Below, piece after piece: positions 18,936 to 29,304 of a stretch of DNA of 64,000 nt. Position numbers and translations under genes: made by a program. The DNA is from Corallococcus soli (GTDB lineage: Bacteria; Myxococcota; Myxococcia; Myxococcales; Myxococcaceae), in contig NZ_JAAIYO010000005.1 in NCBI RefSeq assembly GCF_014930455.1, positions 1-64,000 on the forward strand, read 5' to 3'. The notes below the pieces were generated by a model. It worked only from the letters and a program-made list of their open reading frames with translations. It ran no database searches and had not been told where the DNA came from. How positions within the stretch are numbered: the stretch's first letter is position 1; each line of letters starts with the position of its first letter.

Positions 18936-20024
18936 CTACGCCGCGCCCTTCAGGAACGCGGCCAGCTTCTCGTACGCCACCGCGAGCGGAGGGATCGGCG
19001 CGCTCTCATGGAGCTGGTGCGCCTGCGCCGTCTCACCGGGCCCGAAGTTCACCGCGTCCACGCCCCACTCACCGAAGCGCGCCACGTCCGTCCACGCCTG
19101 CTTCGACGCGGCCGGCAGCCCCGTGAGCGCCATCAGCCGCTGGAAGAGCGGGTTGCCCGCGGCCACCGGCCCGCTGGGCGACGCATCCGTGAACTCCACC
19201 TCCGCGCGGCCCGCCACCAGCGCCAGCACGTCCTCCTTCGCCTGCGCCACGCTCTTGCCCGGGGCGAAGCGGTAGTTGAGGTTCAGCTCGAACGCCTCCG
19301 GCACCACGTTGCGCGCCCGGCCTCCCTTGGCGAGCGTCGCGCTCATCACCTCGTAGAAGGGGAAGCCCGCGACGTTCACCTCCACGCGCTCGCGCCCCAG
19401 CAGCTCCGTGAGCAGCGGGCCCGCCTTGTGGATGGCGTTCTCCCCCTGCCACGGCCTGGCGGAGTGCGCGCTGCGCCCGTTGAAGCGCACCGTCACCTGC
19501 ATGCTGCCGACGCAGCCCACCTGCACCACGCCATCCGTGGGCTCCATCGCGATGCCGAAGCTCACGCGCGTCAGGTCCGGCCGCTTCGCGTACAGCGGGA
19601 TGAGGCCGCTCTCCGCGTAGGCCCCCTCCTCGCGCTCGTACAGCAGGAAGGCCACGTTGACGGGCAGCGTGTCGCGGCGCAGGTCCTCCGCCAGCGCCAT
19701 CATCACCGCCAGGCCGCCCTTCATGTCGGACGCGCCCAGGCCGTGCACGCGCTCGCCTTCGATGCGGGGCGCGCGGCCCACGTCGCCCGGGTGCATGGGC
19801 ACCGTGTCCAGATGGCCGATGAGCGCCACCGTGGGCCGGGGGTCCTCCAGCGACCCCAACAGCAGCGTGTGGCCGACGCGGAAGACCTCCTCCCGGCGGA
19901 AGTGGCGCAGCGCCCAGCCCTCGACGTGGTCCGCGATGGGACCCTCGTGGCCAATGGGGCTGTCGATGCGGCACAACTCGAGCGTCGTATGGGCAAGACG
20001 GGCGGCGAGGTCGTTGGAAGCCAT
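18936..20024 (-). CDS. dapE: Succinyl-diaminopimelate desuccinylase
   Basis: A 362-residue M20-family metallohydrolase that removes succinate from N-succinyl-LL-diaminopimelate in the succinylase route to lysine and meso-DAP. The metal ligands are in place: H71 and D73 in GHLDTVP, D100 in GASDMKG, and the catalytic/ligand acids in LYEREEG (E130, E132, E133). The lid domain occupies about 175-285 (GRSAHSARPWQG). The ATG at 20024 fits the family N-terminus. It lies in a minus-strand cluster with dapD, separated by a cupin gene, which supports DapE rather than another M20 peptidase such as ArgE. Cytoplasmic. Confidence 0.92.
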   Translation of the reverse strand: MASNDLAARLAHTTLELCRIDSPIGHEGPIADHVEGWALRHFRREEVFRVGHTLLLGSLEDPRPTVALIGHLDTVPMHPGDVGRAPRIEGERVHGLGASDMKGGLAVMMALAEDLRRDTLPVNVAFLLYEREEGAYAESGLIPLYAKRPDLTRVSFGIAMEPTDGVVQVGCVGSMQVTVRFNGRSAHSARPWQGENAIHKAGPLLTELLGRERVEVNVAGFPFYEVMSATLAKGGRARNVVPEAFELNLNYRFAPGKSVAQAKEDVLALVAGRAEVEFTDASPSGPVAAGNPLFQRLMALTGLPAASKQAWTDVARFGEWGVDAVNFGPGETAQAHQLHESAPIPPLAVAYEKLAAFLKGAA

Positions 20025-20081
20025 GCGGGGCCCACCATACTCCCCGCCCCCGCCCGCTCCCAGCACGCCGCCCGCCAGGGC

Positions 20082-20702
20082 CTACAGGTCGTCGAAGGAC
20101 GTCACGCCGTCCAGCACCGTGACGGCGATGCACGCGGGCCCCTGCAGGGCCGTGAAGTCGTGCATGGAGCCGTCCGTCTTCTCCAGCTCCTCGCCCGGCC
20201 ACACCTCATGGCCGTTGTCCTCGCGGAAGCCGCCCTCCAGCACCAGGTTCCACTCGCGGCCCACGTGGGTGTGGCGCGGGTAGCGCACGCCGGGCATCAG
20301 CCGCACGATGGCCGCCATCATCCCCTCGCGCGCGGGGCCCGTCTCCACCGGCATCAGCTCCACGCCCTCCACCGGGCCCGGCATCCAGTTGTTCGGATCC
20401 GCCGTGGACTCCAGCAGGGCGAGCGCCCGCTCCTGGGTCACGTCCAGGAACGCGGCCACCTTCGCGCCCCACCGGGCGAAGCGCCCGGGGCCCTCCATGT
20501 GCCGCATCAGGCGGGGCAGCGCCTCCGCCGGAGGCGACACCGGGACCACCAGCGTCCCGAGGGCATCCACGGCCGGCGCCAGCCGGGAGAGGTCCGCCCG
20601 ACACCGGGCACACCCGTCCAGGTGACGGGACGCGGCCTCCCGCCGGGCCGGTTCCAGGGTCCCGAGCAGCCACTCGGGGAGGATGTCGTCGAGGTGTTCC
20701 AT
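20082..20702 (-). CDS. ChrR-like zinc-binding cupin (putative anti-sigma factor)
   Basis: A 206-residue protein with the two-part layout of ChrR. The N-terminal anti-sigma-type zinc motif is H27-x3-C31-x2-C34 (HLDGCARC) after a helical MEHLDDILPEWLLGTLE. The cupin barrel (about 115-195) holds metal ligands in RHTHVGREWNLVLEGG. In the known family the N-terminal domain sequesters an ECF sigma factor and the cupin senses an oxidative or chemical signal. No sigma gene is adjacent. It sits between dapD and dapE, 73 bp and 57 bp from each, so co-transcription is likely. The ATG at 20702 has a weak ribosome site; a GTG at 20732 would add ten residues. Confidence 0.78.
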   Translation of the reverse strand: MEHLDDILPEWLLGTLEPARREAASRHLDGCARCRADLSRLAPAVDALGTLVVPVSPPAEALPRLMRHMEGPGRFARWGAKVAAFLDVTQERALALLESTADPNNWMPGPVEGVELMPVETGPAREGMMAAIVRLMPGVRYPRHTHVGREWNLVLEGGFREDNGHEVWPGEELEKTDGSMHDFTALQGPACIAVTVLDGVTSFDDL

Positions 20703-20775
20703 GGGGTGGGTTCTTGGGACCGCGTGAGTCACCGAGGTTCTATACGCGCCTCCGGCGATGGCGGATTTTCGCGAC

Positions 20776-21603
20776 TCACACCGGAACCGCGAACTCCCGC
20801 AGCGCCGCGTTCAGGCTCGTCTTCTGGTCGGTGGACGCCTTGCGCTGCCCGATGATGAGCGCGCACGGGACCATGTACTTCCCGGCGGGAAACTCCTTCT
20901 CCCGCATTCCGGGAATCACCACGCTCCGGGCCGGCACGCGCCCCTTGTAGACGCGCTCCTCCGGGCCGGTGACGTCGATGATCTGCGTGGACGCGGTCAG
21001 CACGACGTTGGCGCCCAGCACCGCCTCCTCCTCCACCACCACCCCCTCCACCACGATGGAGCGGCTGCCCAGGAAGGCCCCGTCCTCGATGATGACGGGC
21101 GACGCGGAGGGCGGCTCGAGCACGCCCCCCAACCCCACCCCACCCGACAGGTGGACATGGCGGCCCACCTGCGCGCAGGAGCCCACCGTGGCCCAGGTGT
21201 CCACCATGGTGCCCGCGCCGACCCGGGCACCGATGTTCACGTAGCCGGGCATCACCACCGCGCCCCTCTCCACGAAGGCGCCGTAGCGCACGGTGCCCGG
21301 CGGCACCACGCGCACGCCCGCGGCCTCCAGGCCCTTCTTCAGGGGCACCTTGTCGTAGAACTCGAAGGGGCCCACCTCCATCACCTGCATCTCCGACACC
21401 GCGAAGAACAGGAGGATGGCCTCCTTCACCCAGGCGTTCACCCGCCAGCCGTCCGGCTCCTTCTGGGCGACGCGCAATTCGCCGGCGTCCAGCCGCGCCA
21501 GCGTTTCGCGCACCGCCGCCACGGTGTCCGCGTCCTTCAGCTTCGAGCGGTCCGCGAAGGCCGCGGACACCCTCTGGGAGAGCTCTTCGATGGAGGTGGC
21601 CAT
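20776..21603 (-). CDS. dapD: 2,3,4,5-tetrahydropyridine-2,6-dicarboxylate N-succinyltransferase
   Basis: A 275-residue DapD of standard length. It transfers succinyl from succinyl-CoA to tetrahydrodipicolinate, the first succinylase step toward lysine and meso-DAP. The helical N-terminal domain (about 1-95) is followed by left-handed beta-helix hexapeptide repeats (about 100-230, for example GAFVERGAVVMPGYVNIGAR and EEAVLGANVVLTASTQIID). The C-terminal YMVPCALIIGQRKASTDQKT is diagnostic. The start at 21603 matches the family N-terminus. First gene of a probable operon dapD, cupin, dapE. Cytoplasmic trimer by family knowledge. Confidence 0.96.
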   Translation of the reverse strand: MATSIEELSQRVSAAFADRSKLKDADTVAAVRETLARLDAGELRVAQKEPDGWRVNAWVKEAILLFFAVSEMQVMEVGPFEFYDKVPLKKGLEAAGVRVVPPGTVRYGAFVERGAVVMPGYVNIGARVGAGTMVDTWATVGSCAQVGRHVHLSGGVGLGGVLEPPSASPVIIEDGAFLGSRSIVVEGVVVEEEAVLGANVVLTASTQIIDVTGPEERVYKGRVPARSVVIPGMREKEFPAGKYMVPCALIIGQRKASTDQKTSLNAALREFAVPV

Positions 21604-21690
21604 GGGGCGGGGTTGAATCACACTTCAGGGTCCCGCGCCGCACCGGAGTGTCCGGCGCCAGACCCCGCCGGCCCCGACGTCAGACGGACG

Positions 21691-21996
21691 TCAGACGTGG
21701 GATGTCCCTGGAATCAGCGCCAGGGGGAACGTCTGGGTCGGGATTTCCCCGTGAAACTGCGCGTCCGCGTCCACCAGCGGCCCCGCGTCGTCGCGCAGGA
21801 GGACATCCCCCTGGAGCACCCGCTTCACGGCGGACAGGGGCACTTCCTTCCAGCGCCGGTTGAAGGGCGAGCGCCGGACGTAGAGGTGCTCCTGGCCGAT
21901 GAGGGCCACGTACCCCAGCAGCTTCCCGTCCGAAGCGCGCACGTGCATGCCGCTGATGATGGAGCGCCGTTCGAACGGCGTGTCGTCGAAGGCCAT
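21691..21996 (-). CDS. Small hypothetical protein, PRC-barrel/DUF2171-like
   Basis: A 101-residue soluble protein with a strong ribosome site (GGGGAGGTGACG before the ATG). It reads as a small beta barrel: an opening SIISGMHVRASDGKLLGYVALI, then HLYVRRSPFNRRWKEVPLSAV and VLLRDDAGPLVDADAQFH. The pattern of a VRASDGKLLG entry followed by a basic residue-rich strand and a final acidic turn resembles DUF2171/PRC-barrel proteins, which bind RNA or membranes in characterised cases. The match is by eye only. It lies between dapD and the SelW-like gene, all on the minus strand. Confidence 0.6.
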   Translation of the reverse strand: MAFDDTPFERRSIISGMHVRASDGKLLGYVALIGQEHLYVRRSPFNRRWKEVPLSAVKRVLQGDVLLRDDAGPLVDADAQFHGEIPTQTFPLALIPGTSHV

Positions 21997-22101
21997 CGGT
22001 CGTCACCTCCCCTGGATGAAGCAGGTGAGGCAAAGGTGGGGATGGCCCCAGGCCCGCGCGAGCCGCCCGGGCTCCCGTCAGCCCCCTGCCTGCCCGCCCC
22101 C

Positions 22102-22338
22102 CTAGGGCCCCACGGCCCTGGCCACGGCGTCCACCACCTCCTGCTCGGTGGGGAAGGCAAGCCCCGTCTTGCGGATGACGACCCGTCCGTTCACGGCGAT
22201 CTCAAAGCTGCCCGACGGGCCCTTCTTCAGCTCCGACTCCAACTCCAGCTCATCCTTCAGCGCGGCCGCCGCACGGGCAGCCCTGGGGGCATAGCCTCAA
22301 GCGCTGCAGTAGGTGATGGTCACCGTCGTCTGGGACAC
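22102..22338 (-). CDS. SelW/Rdx-family protein with in-frame TGA (probable selenoprotein)
   Basis: Reading from GTG at 22338 to TAG at 22102 gives 79 codons, interrupted only by a TGA at 22299-22297 (codon 14). Around it the sequence is TVTITYCSA-TGA-GYAPRA, which is the thioredoxin-like CxxU redox motif of selenoprotein W (Rdx family), with TGA exactly where selenocysteine belongs. The rest matches the family: a helix RAARAAAALKDELE, strand SFEIAVNGRVVI, then TGLAFPTEQEVVDAV. AGGAGG lies 6 bases before the GTG. If TGA is read as selenocysteine the product is a 78-residue redox protein. Alternatives are a sequencing error in a Cys (TGC) homologue, or a dead gene. No sel genes are visible in this window. 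Confidence 0.75.
22268..22290 (-). promoter_or_regulatory. Possible SECIS-like hairpin downstream of the TGA codon
   Basis: Starting seven bases after the TGA, on the coding strand, GCC and GGC can close a stem. Inside, GGG-CTG-CCC forms a tight apical hairpin with a U in its three-base loop. Bacterial SECIS elements lie immediately downstream of the UGA, as this does. The helix is short and irregular and has not been folded computationally. Confidence 0.35.
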
Positions 22339-22472
22339 GGAGGGCCTCCTGGCGTTTCGGGGGCGCGGAGCGCGCACGCCCGGTACCCCCTTGGATTAAT
22401 CCTCGCCGGGCCCGGGCACCAGCCCCTCCACGGTTTCCCCGTCGCGCCGCCACCCGCTAGCTTGCGCACGCC

Positions 22473-23921
22473 ATGACGACCCCGCTGGAAGCCGCCTACG
22501 CCCCGGATGCCTTCCGGACCACCGCCCACGCCCTGATGGACCAGCTCGCGGACTACCTGAAGGCCGCGCTGAAGGGGGGCGACATGCCGGTGCTGCCCTG
22601 GGCGCCGCCCTCGGTGAACCAGGAGCGCTTCGCCACGCCCTTCCCGGAGGAGCCCTCCGCGGAGCCAGCCGGCGCCTTCGCGCACCTGATGGCGCGCGTG
22701 CTGGAGGGCTCCCACCACCTGCACCACCCGCGCTACGTGGGCCACCAGGTGACGGCGCCGCTGCCCCTGGCGGCCCTGTGCGACGGCGTGTCGTCGCTGC
22801 TCAACAACGGCATGGCCGTGTACGAGATGGGCCCCATCGCCACCGCGATGGAGCACCACGTCCTCGCGTGGATGGCGTCCCGGCTGGGCCTGCCCGACAC
22901 CACGCGCGGCGTGCTCACCTCCGGCGGCAGCGCGGGCAACCTCACCGCGCTGCTCGCGGCGCGGCAGGCGAAGGCCGGCTTCGATGCGTGGAACGGCGGC
23001 GCGCACGCGGGCCCGCCCCTGACGGTGCTGGTCCCCCGCTCCGCGCACTACTGCCTGGCCCGCGCGGTGCGCATCATGGGCTGGGGCGAGGGCGGCCTCA
23101 CCCCGGTGGACGTGGACGCCTCCTTCCGCGTGCGGCCGGACGCGCTGGAGGGCGCGCTCCAGGGGGCGCTGCGCCAGGGACGCAAGCCCATCGCGGTGGT
23201 GGCCAGCGCGGGCTCCACCGCCACCGGCGCCTTCGACCCGCTGGAGCCCGTGGCGGACTTCGCCCGGGAGCACGACCTGTGGTTCCACGTGGACGGCGCG
23301 CACGGGGCCGCCGCCAGCCTGAGCGCGAAGTACCGCGCGCGGGTGAAGGGCATTGAACGGGCGGACTCCGTGGTGTGGGACGCGCACAAGGGCCTGCTGA
23401 TGCCGGCGCTGGTGACGGCCGTGCTCTTCCGCGACGGGGCGCGCTCCTTCGACGCCTTCTCCCAGGAGGCCCACTACCTCTTCCACGTCGACGACGCGCG
23501 CCCCTTCAGCGACGTGGGCCTGCGCACCCTGGAGTGCACCAAGGAGATGATGGCCCTCAAGCTGTACACCTGCCTGTCCGTGCTGGGCACGCGCCTCTTC
23601 GAGGAGGCCGTCACCGCGTCCTACGACCAGGCCCAGGCATTCGCGGGGATGCTGACGGCCGCCCCCGACTTCCAGTTGGCGCTGCCGCCCGACTGCAACA
23701 TCGTCTGCTTCCGCCACACGCCCGCGCACGTCCCCCCGGAGGACTGGGACGCGCTCCAGGTCCGCCTGCGGGAGGCGCTCGTCACCTCGGGAAAATTCTA
23801 CCTGGTGCAGACGCGGCTACCGGACGGGGTGTACCTGCGCACCACCCTCATCCACCCGCTCACCCGGGACGCGGACCTGGAGGCCCTCCTGGAGACCCTC
23901 CGGGGGGCGGCGAAACCCTGA
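22473..23921 (+). CDS. Pyridoxal-dependent amino acid decarboxylase (group II)
   Basis: A 482-residue fold-type I PLP enzyme. The Schiff-base lysine is K306 in WDAHKGLLMP, the PLP ring is stacked by the HVDGAHG segment (272-278), and STATGAFDP (248-256) is typical of aromatic-L-amino-acid, glutamate and diaminobutyrate decarboxylases. The N-terminal swap domain (1-90, ending HHPRYVGHQ) resembles the L-2,4-diaminobutyrate and tyrosine decarboxylase branch. It removes the alpha-carboxyl of an amino acid to give an amine; the substrate cannot be chosen from sequence alone. It is followed 56 bp later by a glycosyltransferase, apparently unrelated. Cytoplasmic. Confidence 0.88.
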   Translation: MTTPLEAAYAPDAFRTTAHALMDQLADYLKAALKGGDMPVLPWAPPSVNQERFATPFPEEPSAEPAGAFAHLMARVLEGSHHLHHPRYVGHQVTAPLPLAALCDGVSSLLNNGMAVYEMGPIATAMEHHVLAWMASRLGLPDTTRGVLTSGGSAGNLTALLAARQAKAGFDAWNGGAHAGPPLTVLVPRSAHYCLARAVRIMGWGEGGLTPVDVDASFRVRPDALEGALQGALRQGRKPIAVVASAGSTATGAFDPLEPVADFAREHDLWFHVDGAHGAAASLSAKYRARVKGIERADSVVWDAHKGLLMPALVTAVLFRDGARSFDAFSQEAHYLFHVDDARPFSDVGLRTLECTKEMMALKLYTCLSVLGTRLFEEAVTASYDQAQAFAGMLTAAPDFQLALPPDCNIVCFRHTPAHVPPEDWDALQVRLREALVTSGKFYLVQTRLPDGVYLRTTLIHPLTRDADLEALLETLRGAAKP

Positions 23922-23977
23922 ATTTTGTGCGCAAGGGAGTCGCCCGGGGCCACGAAACGCGATAGGGGCGGGGCGCC

Positions 23978-24697
23978 ATGCTCGTCTCGCTCGTCATCCC
24001 CGTCTACAACGAGATTCCCACCCTGGCGGAAATCCTCCGCCGTTGCATCGCCGTGGACTTCCCGAAGGAGCTCGTCCTGGTGGACGACTGCTCCAAGGAC
24101 GGCAGCCGTGAGTTCCTGCGGCAGCTGTCCGAACAGGGCCTGTCGCTCTTGGGGGGAACGCCGCAGAACCGCAACGAAGTGCGCGTGCTCTTCCAGGACA
24201 CCAACCAGGGCAAGGGGGCCGCGCTGCGCCGGGGCTTCGCCGAGGCCACCGGGGACATCATCCTCGTGCAGGACGCGGACCTGGAATACGACCCCCAGGA
24301 CATCCCGCGCGTCATCCAGCCCATCCTGGACGGGGACGCGGACGTCGTCTTTGGCAGCCGCTTCATCGGTTCGCCGCGCCGGGTGCTCTATTACTGGCAC
24401 ACGGTGCTGAACAACCTGCTGACCACGCTCTCCAACATGACGAGCGGGCTCAACCTCACCGACATGGAAACCTGCTACAAGGCATTCCGTGCGGAGGTGT
24501 TGCGGTCCGTGCACGTGGAGGAGGACCGCTTCGGCTTCGAGCCCGAAATCACCGCCAAGGTGGCGCGCGGAAACTGGCGCGTGTTCGAGGTGCCCATCAG
24601 CTACCACGGGCGCACCTACGAGGAGGGCAAGAAGATTGGATGGAAGGACGGCGTGCGCGCCCTCTACGCCATCGCGAAGTACTCCGTGAAGCGCTGA
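23978..24697 (+). CDS. Family 2 glycosyltransferase (dolichyl/polyprenyl-phosphate mannosyltransferase-like)
   Basis: A 239-residue GT-A glycosyltransferase. It opens with SLVIPVYNEIPTLAEIL, has the nucleotide-sugar site VLVDDCSKDGS (33-43) and the metal-binding DxD in VQDADLEYDPQDIP (D99, D101). The C-terminal part (SRFIGSPRR, FGFEPEITAKVARG, VPISYHGRTYEEGKKI) is characteristic of DPM1-like enzymes that load a sugar onto polyprenyl phosphate. No membrane domain follows, so it is the soluble, membrane-peripheral form. A strong hairpin follows the stop. Confidence 0.9.
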   Translation: MLVSLVIPVYNEIPTLAEILRRCIAVDFPKELVLVDDCSKDGSREFLRQLSEQGLSLLGGTPQNRNEVRVLFQDTNQGKGAALRRGFAEATGDIILVQDADLEYDPQDIPRVIQPILDGDADVVFGSRFIGSPRRVLYYWHTVLNNLLTTLSNMTSGLNLTDMETCYKAFRAEVLRSVHVEEDRFGFEPEITAKVARGNWRVFEVPISYHGRTYEEGKKIGWKDGVRALYAIAKYSVKR

Positions 24698-24713
24698 CGC
24701 CCGCCCGGCTGCT

Positions 24714-24744
24714 GTCCTGGGGGGGATGCGCTCCTCCCCCGGAC
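24714..24744. terminator. GC-rich hairpin after the glycosyltransferase gene
   Basis: GTCC, a one-base bulge and five G residues (24714-24723) pair with CCCCC and GGAC (24736-24744) around a short loop. It starts 17 bases after the stop codon at 24697. There is no T-run, as usual at this GC content. It probably insulates the mreB promoter downstream. Confidence 0.5.
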
Positions 24745-24884
24745 GGACCGGCGGGAATGCGGAGAAGGGAACACAGCGGCCGCTGGGGCTGGTTATCCAG
24801 CAGGCGGAACCCGAAGGTGCTTCCGGCTTTTCTTCCTCCGTATTGCGGCGCGTAGTAGTTTCGGCAACGCACACCGTCGTCTGA

Positions 24885-25964
<1,080 letters not shown>

Positions 25965-25988
25965 GCCCTTCAGCCCCGCTGCACCGTG

Positions 25989-26022
25989 ACGGCGCCGGAC
26001 CCGCTTCAGGGGTCGGCGCCGT
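25989..26022. terminator. Bidirectional terminator hairpin after mreB
   Basis: ACGGCGCCGGACCC (25989-26002) pairs with GGGGTCGGCGCCGT (26009-26022) over 14 positions, with one G-T pair and one mismatch, around a 6-base loop. It contains the stop codon of the convergent minus-strand gene ending at 26006. It lies 24 bases after the mreB stop. Confidence 0.55.
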
Positions 26023-28375
26023 TCGCGTTTCCGGCCTTCGGCGGGGGCAGCCCGGTCGCGGCGAACACCCGCGCCTCGCAGTTGGGCCGGCGGGCCTCGC
26101 GGTCGTTGTCCTGCTGGTTCCAATGCCGGAGGAGGTCGCCCCGCAGGTGGATCATCACGCGGTAGTCGGACTCGCGCTTCACCTTCGTGTCCATGCACGC
26201 GTCGAAGGCGAGCCGCGTCCAGGGGCGGGCGGCACGGACCGCGAAGCCCCCGAGCGCATCCAGCCCCTCAAGCCCGTCGAGCCGCGCGTTGACCACCGTG
26301 TAGCCCTCCTGCGCCTCGGAGCGGGCACGGGTCAGGACCGCGGCGGCGCGCAGGCCCGGGGCCAGCCGGGAGAACGCGGGGGTGACCTCACCGGTGCGCA
26401 GGAACTTCAGCAGCGCTTCGCGTCCGAGCATCAGCGGCAGGGACGCGTTGAACAGGTGACTCGCCCTCGCGTCGCCAGTGCGCGCCAGCTCCAGGGCGAG
26501 CAGCGCGGCGACCTCCGGCTCCAGGCGGGACAGCACCGCTTCGGACTCCGTCGCGGCCTGCGCCATCGCGCGCTTCGGGTCCTCCAGCACGTCCCGCGTG
26601 AGGCCCACCACGGCGCGGTCCGTGGGGGACGGCAGCGACATCCGCTCCGGCTCCTTGGGCGAGCGGCGGCCGGTGAGCAGGTTCAGGAGCATCATCCGCT
26701 CGGGCTGACGGCTCAGGGGGGCGGGAATCCAGTCCTGCAACACATAGGGCGTGTGCGCGGGCCCGACGGCCTCCGCGAGCCGGCCCGCCAGCACCAGGAA
26801 GTCCCAGCCGCGGTGGCGAGGGTCCTGGCCGAAGCGGTGCACCAGCGCCGTCGCCGCGTCCCGGCGCCAGGCGCGCAGGTGGATGCGGACGAACAGCTCC
26901 AACTGCTCCACGGTTTCGGGAGGATGCTTCGCCGCGAGCGCCTCCGCCATCCGCGACGTCTCCCGCACGCGCTCCCTGGAGGGGTCCCCCGCCTGCTGCC
27001 GCGACAGCAGCGGATCCTCCAGCTCCTGGAGCCAGCGGGCCTTCAGCACGGCGCGTCCCACGTCGGGCGAGTCCGGGAAGCGCTTCGCCAGGCTCTCGTA
27101 TTCAGGCAGGGCCAGGGAGGGCAGCACTTCCATCGTGCGGGCCCGCCGCAGGTAGAGGGCGGGCAGCGGCTGGTCCCGGAACGAGTCCTCGTGCTCGTAG
27201 TAGCGCTCCAGGGCCTCCTTTCCATGGCCCGCGAAGGCCATCAGGTCCTGCGCCAGGGATTGGGCGCCCAGGTCGTTCTGCCACTTGTGCATCAACATCC
27301 GGGCGAAGGTGGCGGTGTGCTTCGCGCGCGGGTCCCTGGGCTGGTGCGCGTGGGTCCGCGCATCCGCGAGCAGGACGCCGCGGGCCCCCAGCTCGCGCGC
27401 GCGGACGTTGCCCGCCTCCACCTCCGCGACGGCGGAGGCCACCTGTCCCGCGCGCTCCCAGCGGCCCGCCTCCATGTGGGCGAGCACGCTGGCTTCCCAG
27501 CCCGGATGCGCGACGACGAGCTCCTCGTCCGCGAAGAGCAGGGCGCCGGTGCCCCACAGCGGCCGCCGCCCCGTCAGGCCCGTTGCACCTGACGCCGGGG
27601 GTGGCTGGCCTTCCAGCGTCGCCGCGCCGCGCACGTTGTAGACGAGGTGCTCGCCGTCCGTCGGCAGCACCACGTCCTCGAAGGGCCACTCCGAACCGGG
27701 CCAACTCGCCTTCGCGTGCGGCACCTCGTCGTTCTCCACCATCACGACGCCGTCGACCCGCGCGCCGGGCGCCACCGCCCAGTGTTGCGCGCCGATGCGC
27801 ACCTCCACCGGCCGCGACAGGCCATTGACCACCGACACGGCGCGCTCGCGGCCCCGGTTGAGCCACACACCGCCCAGCCCCACGCCCACGCAGACGCCCA
27901 GCACCACGCTGACCACGACGCCCGCGCGACGACGCGCTCGACGCGTCGGGGGCGGCACCTGCCCGATGACCTGGAGCGGCGCCGAAGGGGCAGCGCGCAC
28001 CAGGTAGTCGTTGAGCGGCCACACCGGCAGCCCCAGCACCGTCACGGTGCGCTCGGCGACGAAGGGGGCTTCAGGCGCGGTGGACGCGGGCTGGCCCTTC
28101 CACCGCAGCCCCGTGCCCAGGAAGGAAGGAGTCCGGGGGGCCGGGGCGGAGGTGACGAACGCGGCCCGGTCCTCCACGAGCGCGGCCAGCAGGTCCCGCG
28201 TGGGCCCCGGGCGCTCCTGTGAGAGCCTTTGCACCAGCACCGCGTGCACCCGCCACGCGTCGCCCCTCGCGAGCGCCTCCGACAGCGCGGCGTCCGGCAG
28301 CAGCTCCGCCAGACGGGGGGCTCGCTCCAGCAGGCCGCTGGGGTCGGTGAGGGGGGCAAGGGACATGGGCCGCAT
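26006..28375 (-). CDS. Large single-pass membrane protein, unknown function
   Basis: A 789-residue protein. The first 140 residues are soluble and Ala/Pro/Leu-rich (SGLLERAPRLAELLPDAALSEAL). They are followed by an arginine-rich segment and one transmembrane helix (AGVVVSVVLGVCVGVGLGGVW, about 151-171). The large C-terminal part of about 600 residues should be periplasmic. It starts with a small beta-rich domain (SRPVEVRIGAQHWAVAPGA) and continues as helical tetratricopeptide-like repeats (YEHEDSFRDQPLPALYLRRA, YESLAKRFPDSPDVGRAV). No catalytic motif is seen. A scaffold or adaptor role is possible. No partner gene is adjacent; it converges with mreB. Confidence 0.6.
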   Translation of the reverse strand: MRPMSLAPLTDPSGLLERAPRLAELLPDAALSEALARGDAWRVHAVLVQRLSQERPGPTRDLLAALVEDRAAFVTSAPAPRTPSFLGTGLRWKGQPASTAPEAPFVAERTVTVLGLPVWPLNDYLVRAAPSAPLQVIGQVPPPTRRARRRAGVVVSVVLGVCVGVGLGGVWLNRGRERAVSVVNGLSRPVEVRIGAQHWAVAPGARVDGVVMVENDEVPHAKASWPGSEWPFEDVVLPTDGEHLVYNVRGAATLEGQPPPASGATGLTGRRPLWGTGALLFADEELVVAHPGWEASVLAHMEAGRWERAGQVASAVAEVEAGNVRARELGARGVLLADARTHAHQPRDPRAKHTATFARMLMHKWQNDLGAQSLAQDLMAFAGHGKEALERYYEHEDSFRDQPLPALYLRRARTMEVLPSLALPEYESLAKRFPDSPDVGRAVLKARWLQELEDPLLSRQQAGDPSRERVRETSRMAEALAAKHPPETVEQLELFVRIHLRAWRRDAATALVHRFGQDPRHRGWDFLVLAGRLAEAVGPAHTPYVLQDWIPAPLSRQPERMMLLNLLTGRRSPKEPERMSLPSPTDRAVVGLTRDVLEDPKRAMAQAATESEAVLSRLEPEVAALLALELARTGDARASHLFNASLPLMLGREALLKFLRTGEVTPAFSRLAPGLRAAAVLTRARSEAQEGYTVVNARLDGLEGLDALGGFAVRAARPWTRLAFDACMDTKVKRESDYRVMIHLRGDLLRHWNQQDNDREARRPNCEARVFAATGLPPPKAGNANGADP

Positions 28376-28452
28376 TCAACCCATCACACCGAGGGTGAGG
28401 GCAAGCCCCCACGCCTTGAATCCCCTCCCCTGGCCTGCCGCCGGGACGGGCC

Positions 28453-29280
<828 letters not shown>

Positions 29281-29304
29281 GAGAGGGGGTCCTCGTCGGG
29301 GCGT

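Noticed and set aside
22102-22338. Reading the TGA as a stop and calling a shorter gene from a downstream start
   Set aside because: The bases before the TGA code for the conserved family strand and Cys, and the only good ribosome site precedes them. Sequencing error cannot be excluded from one sequence.
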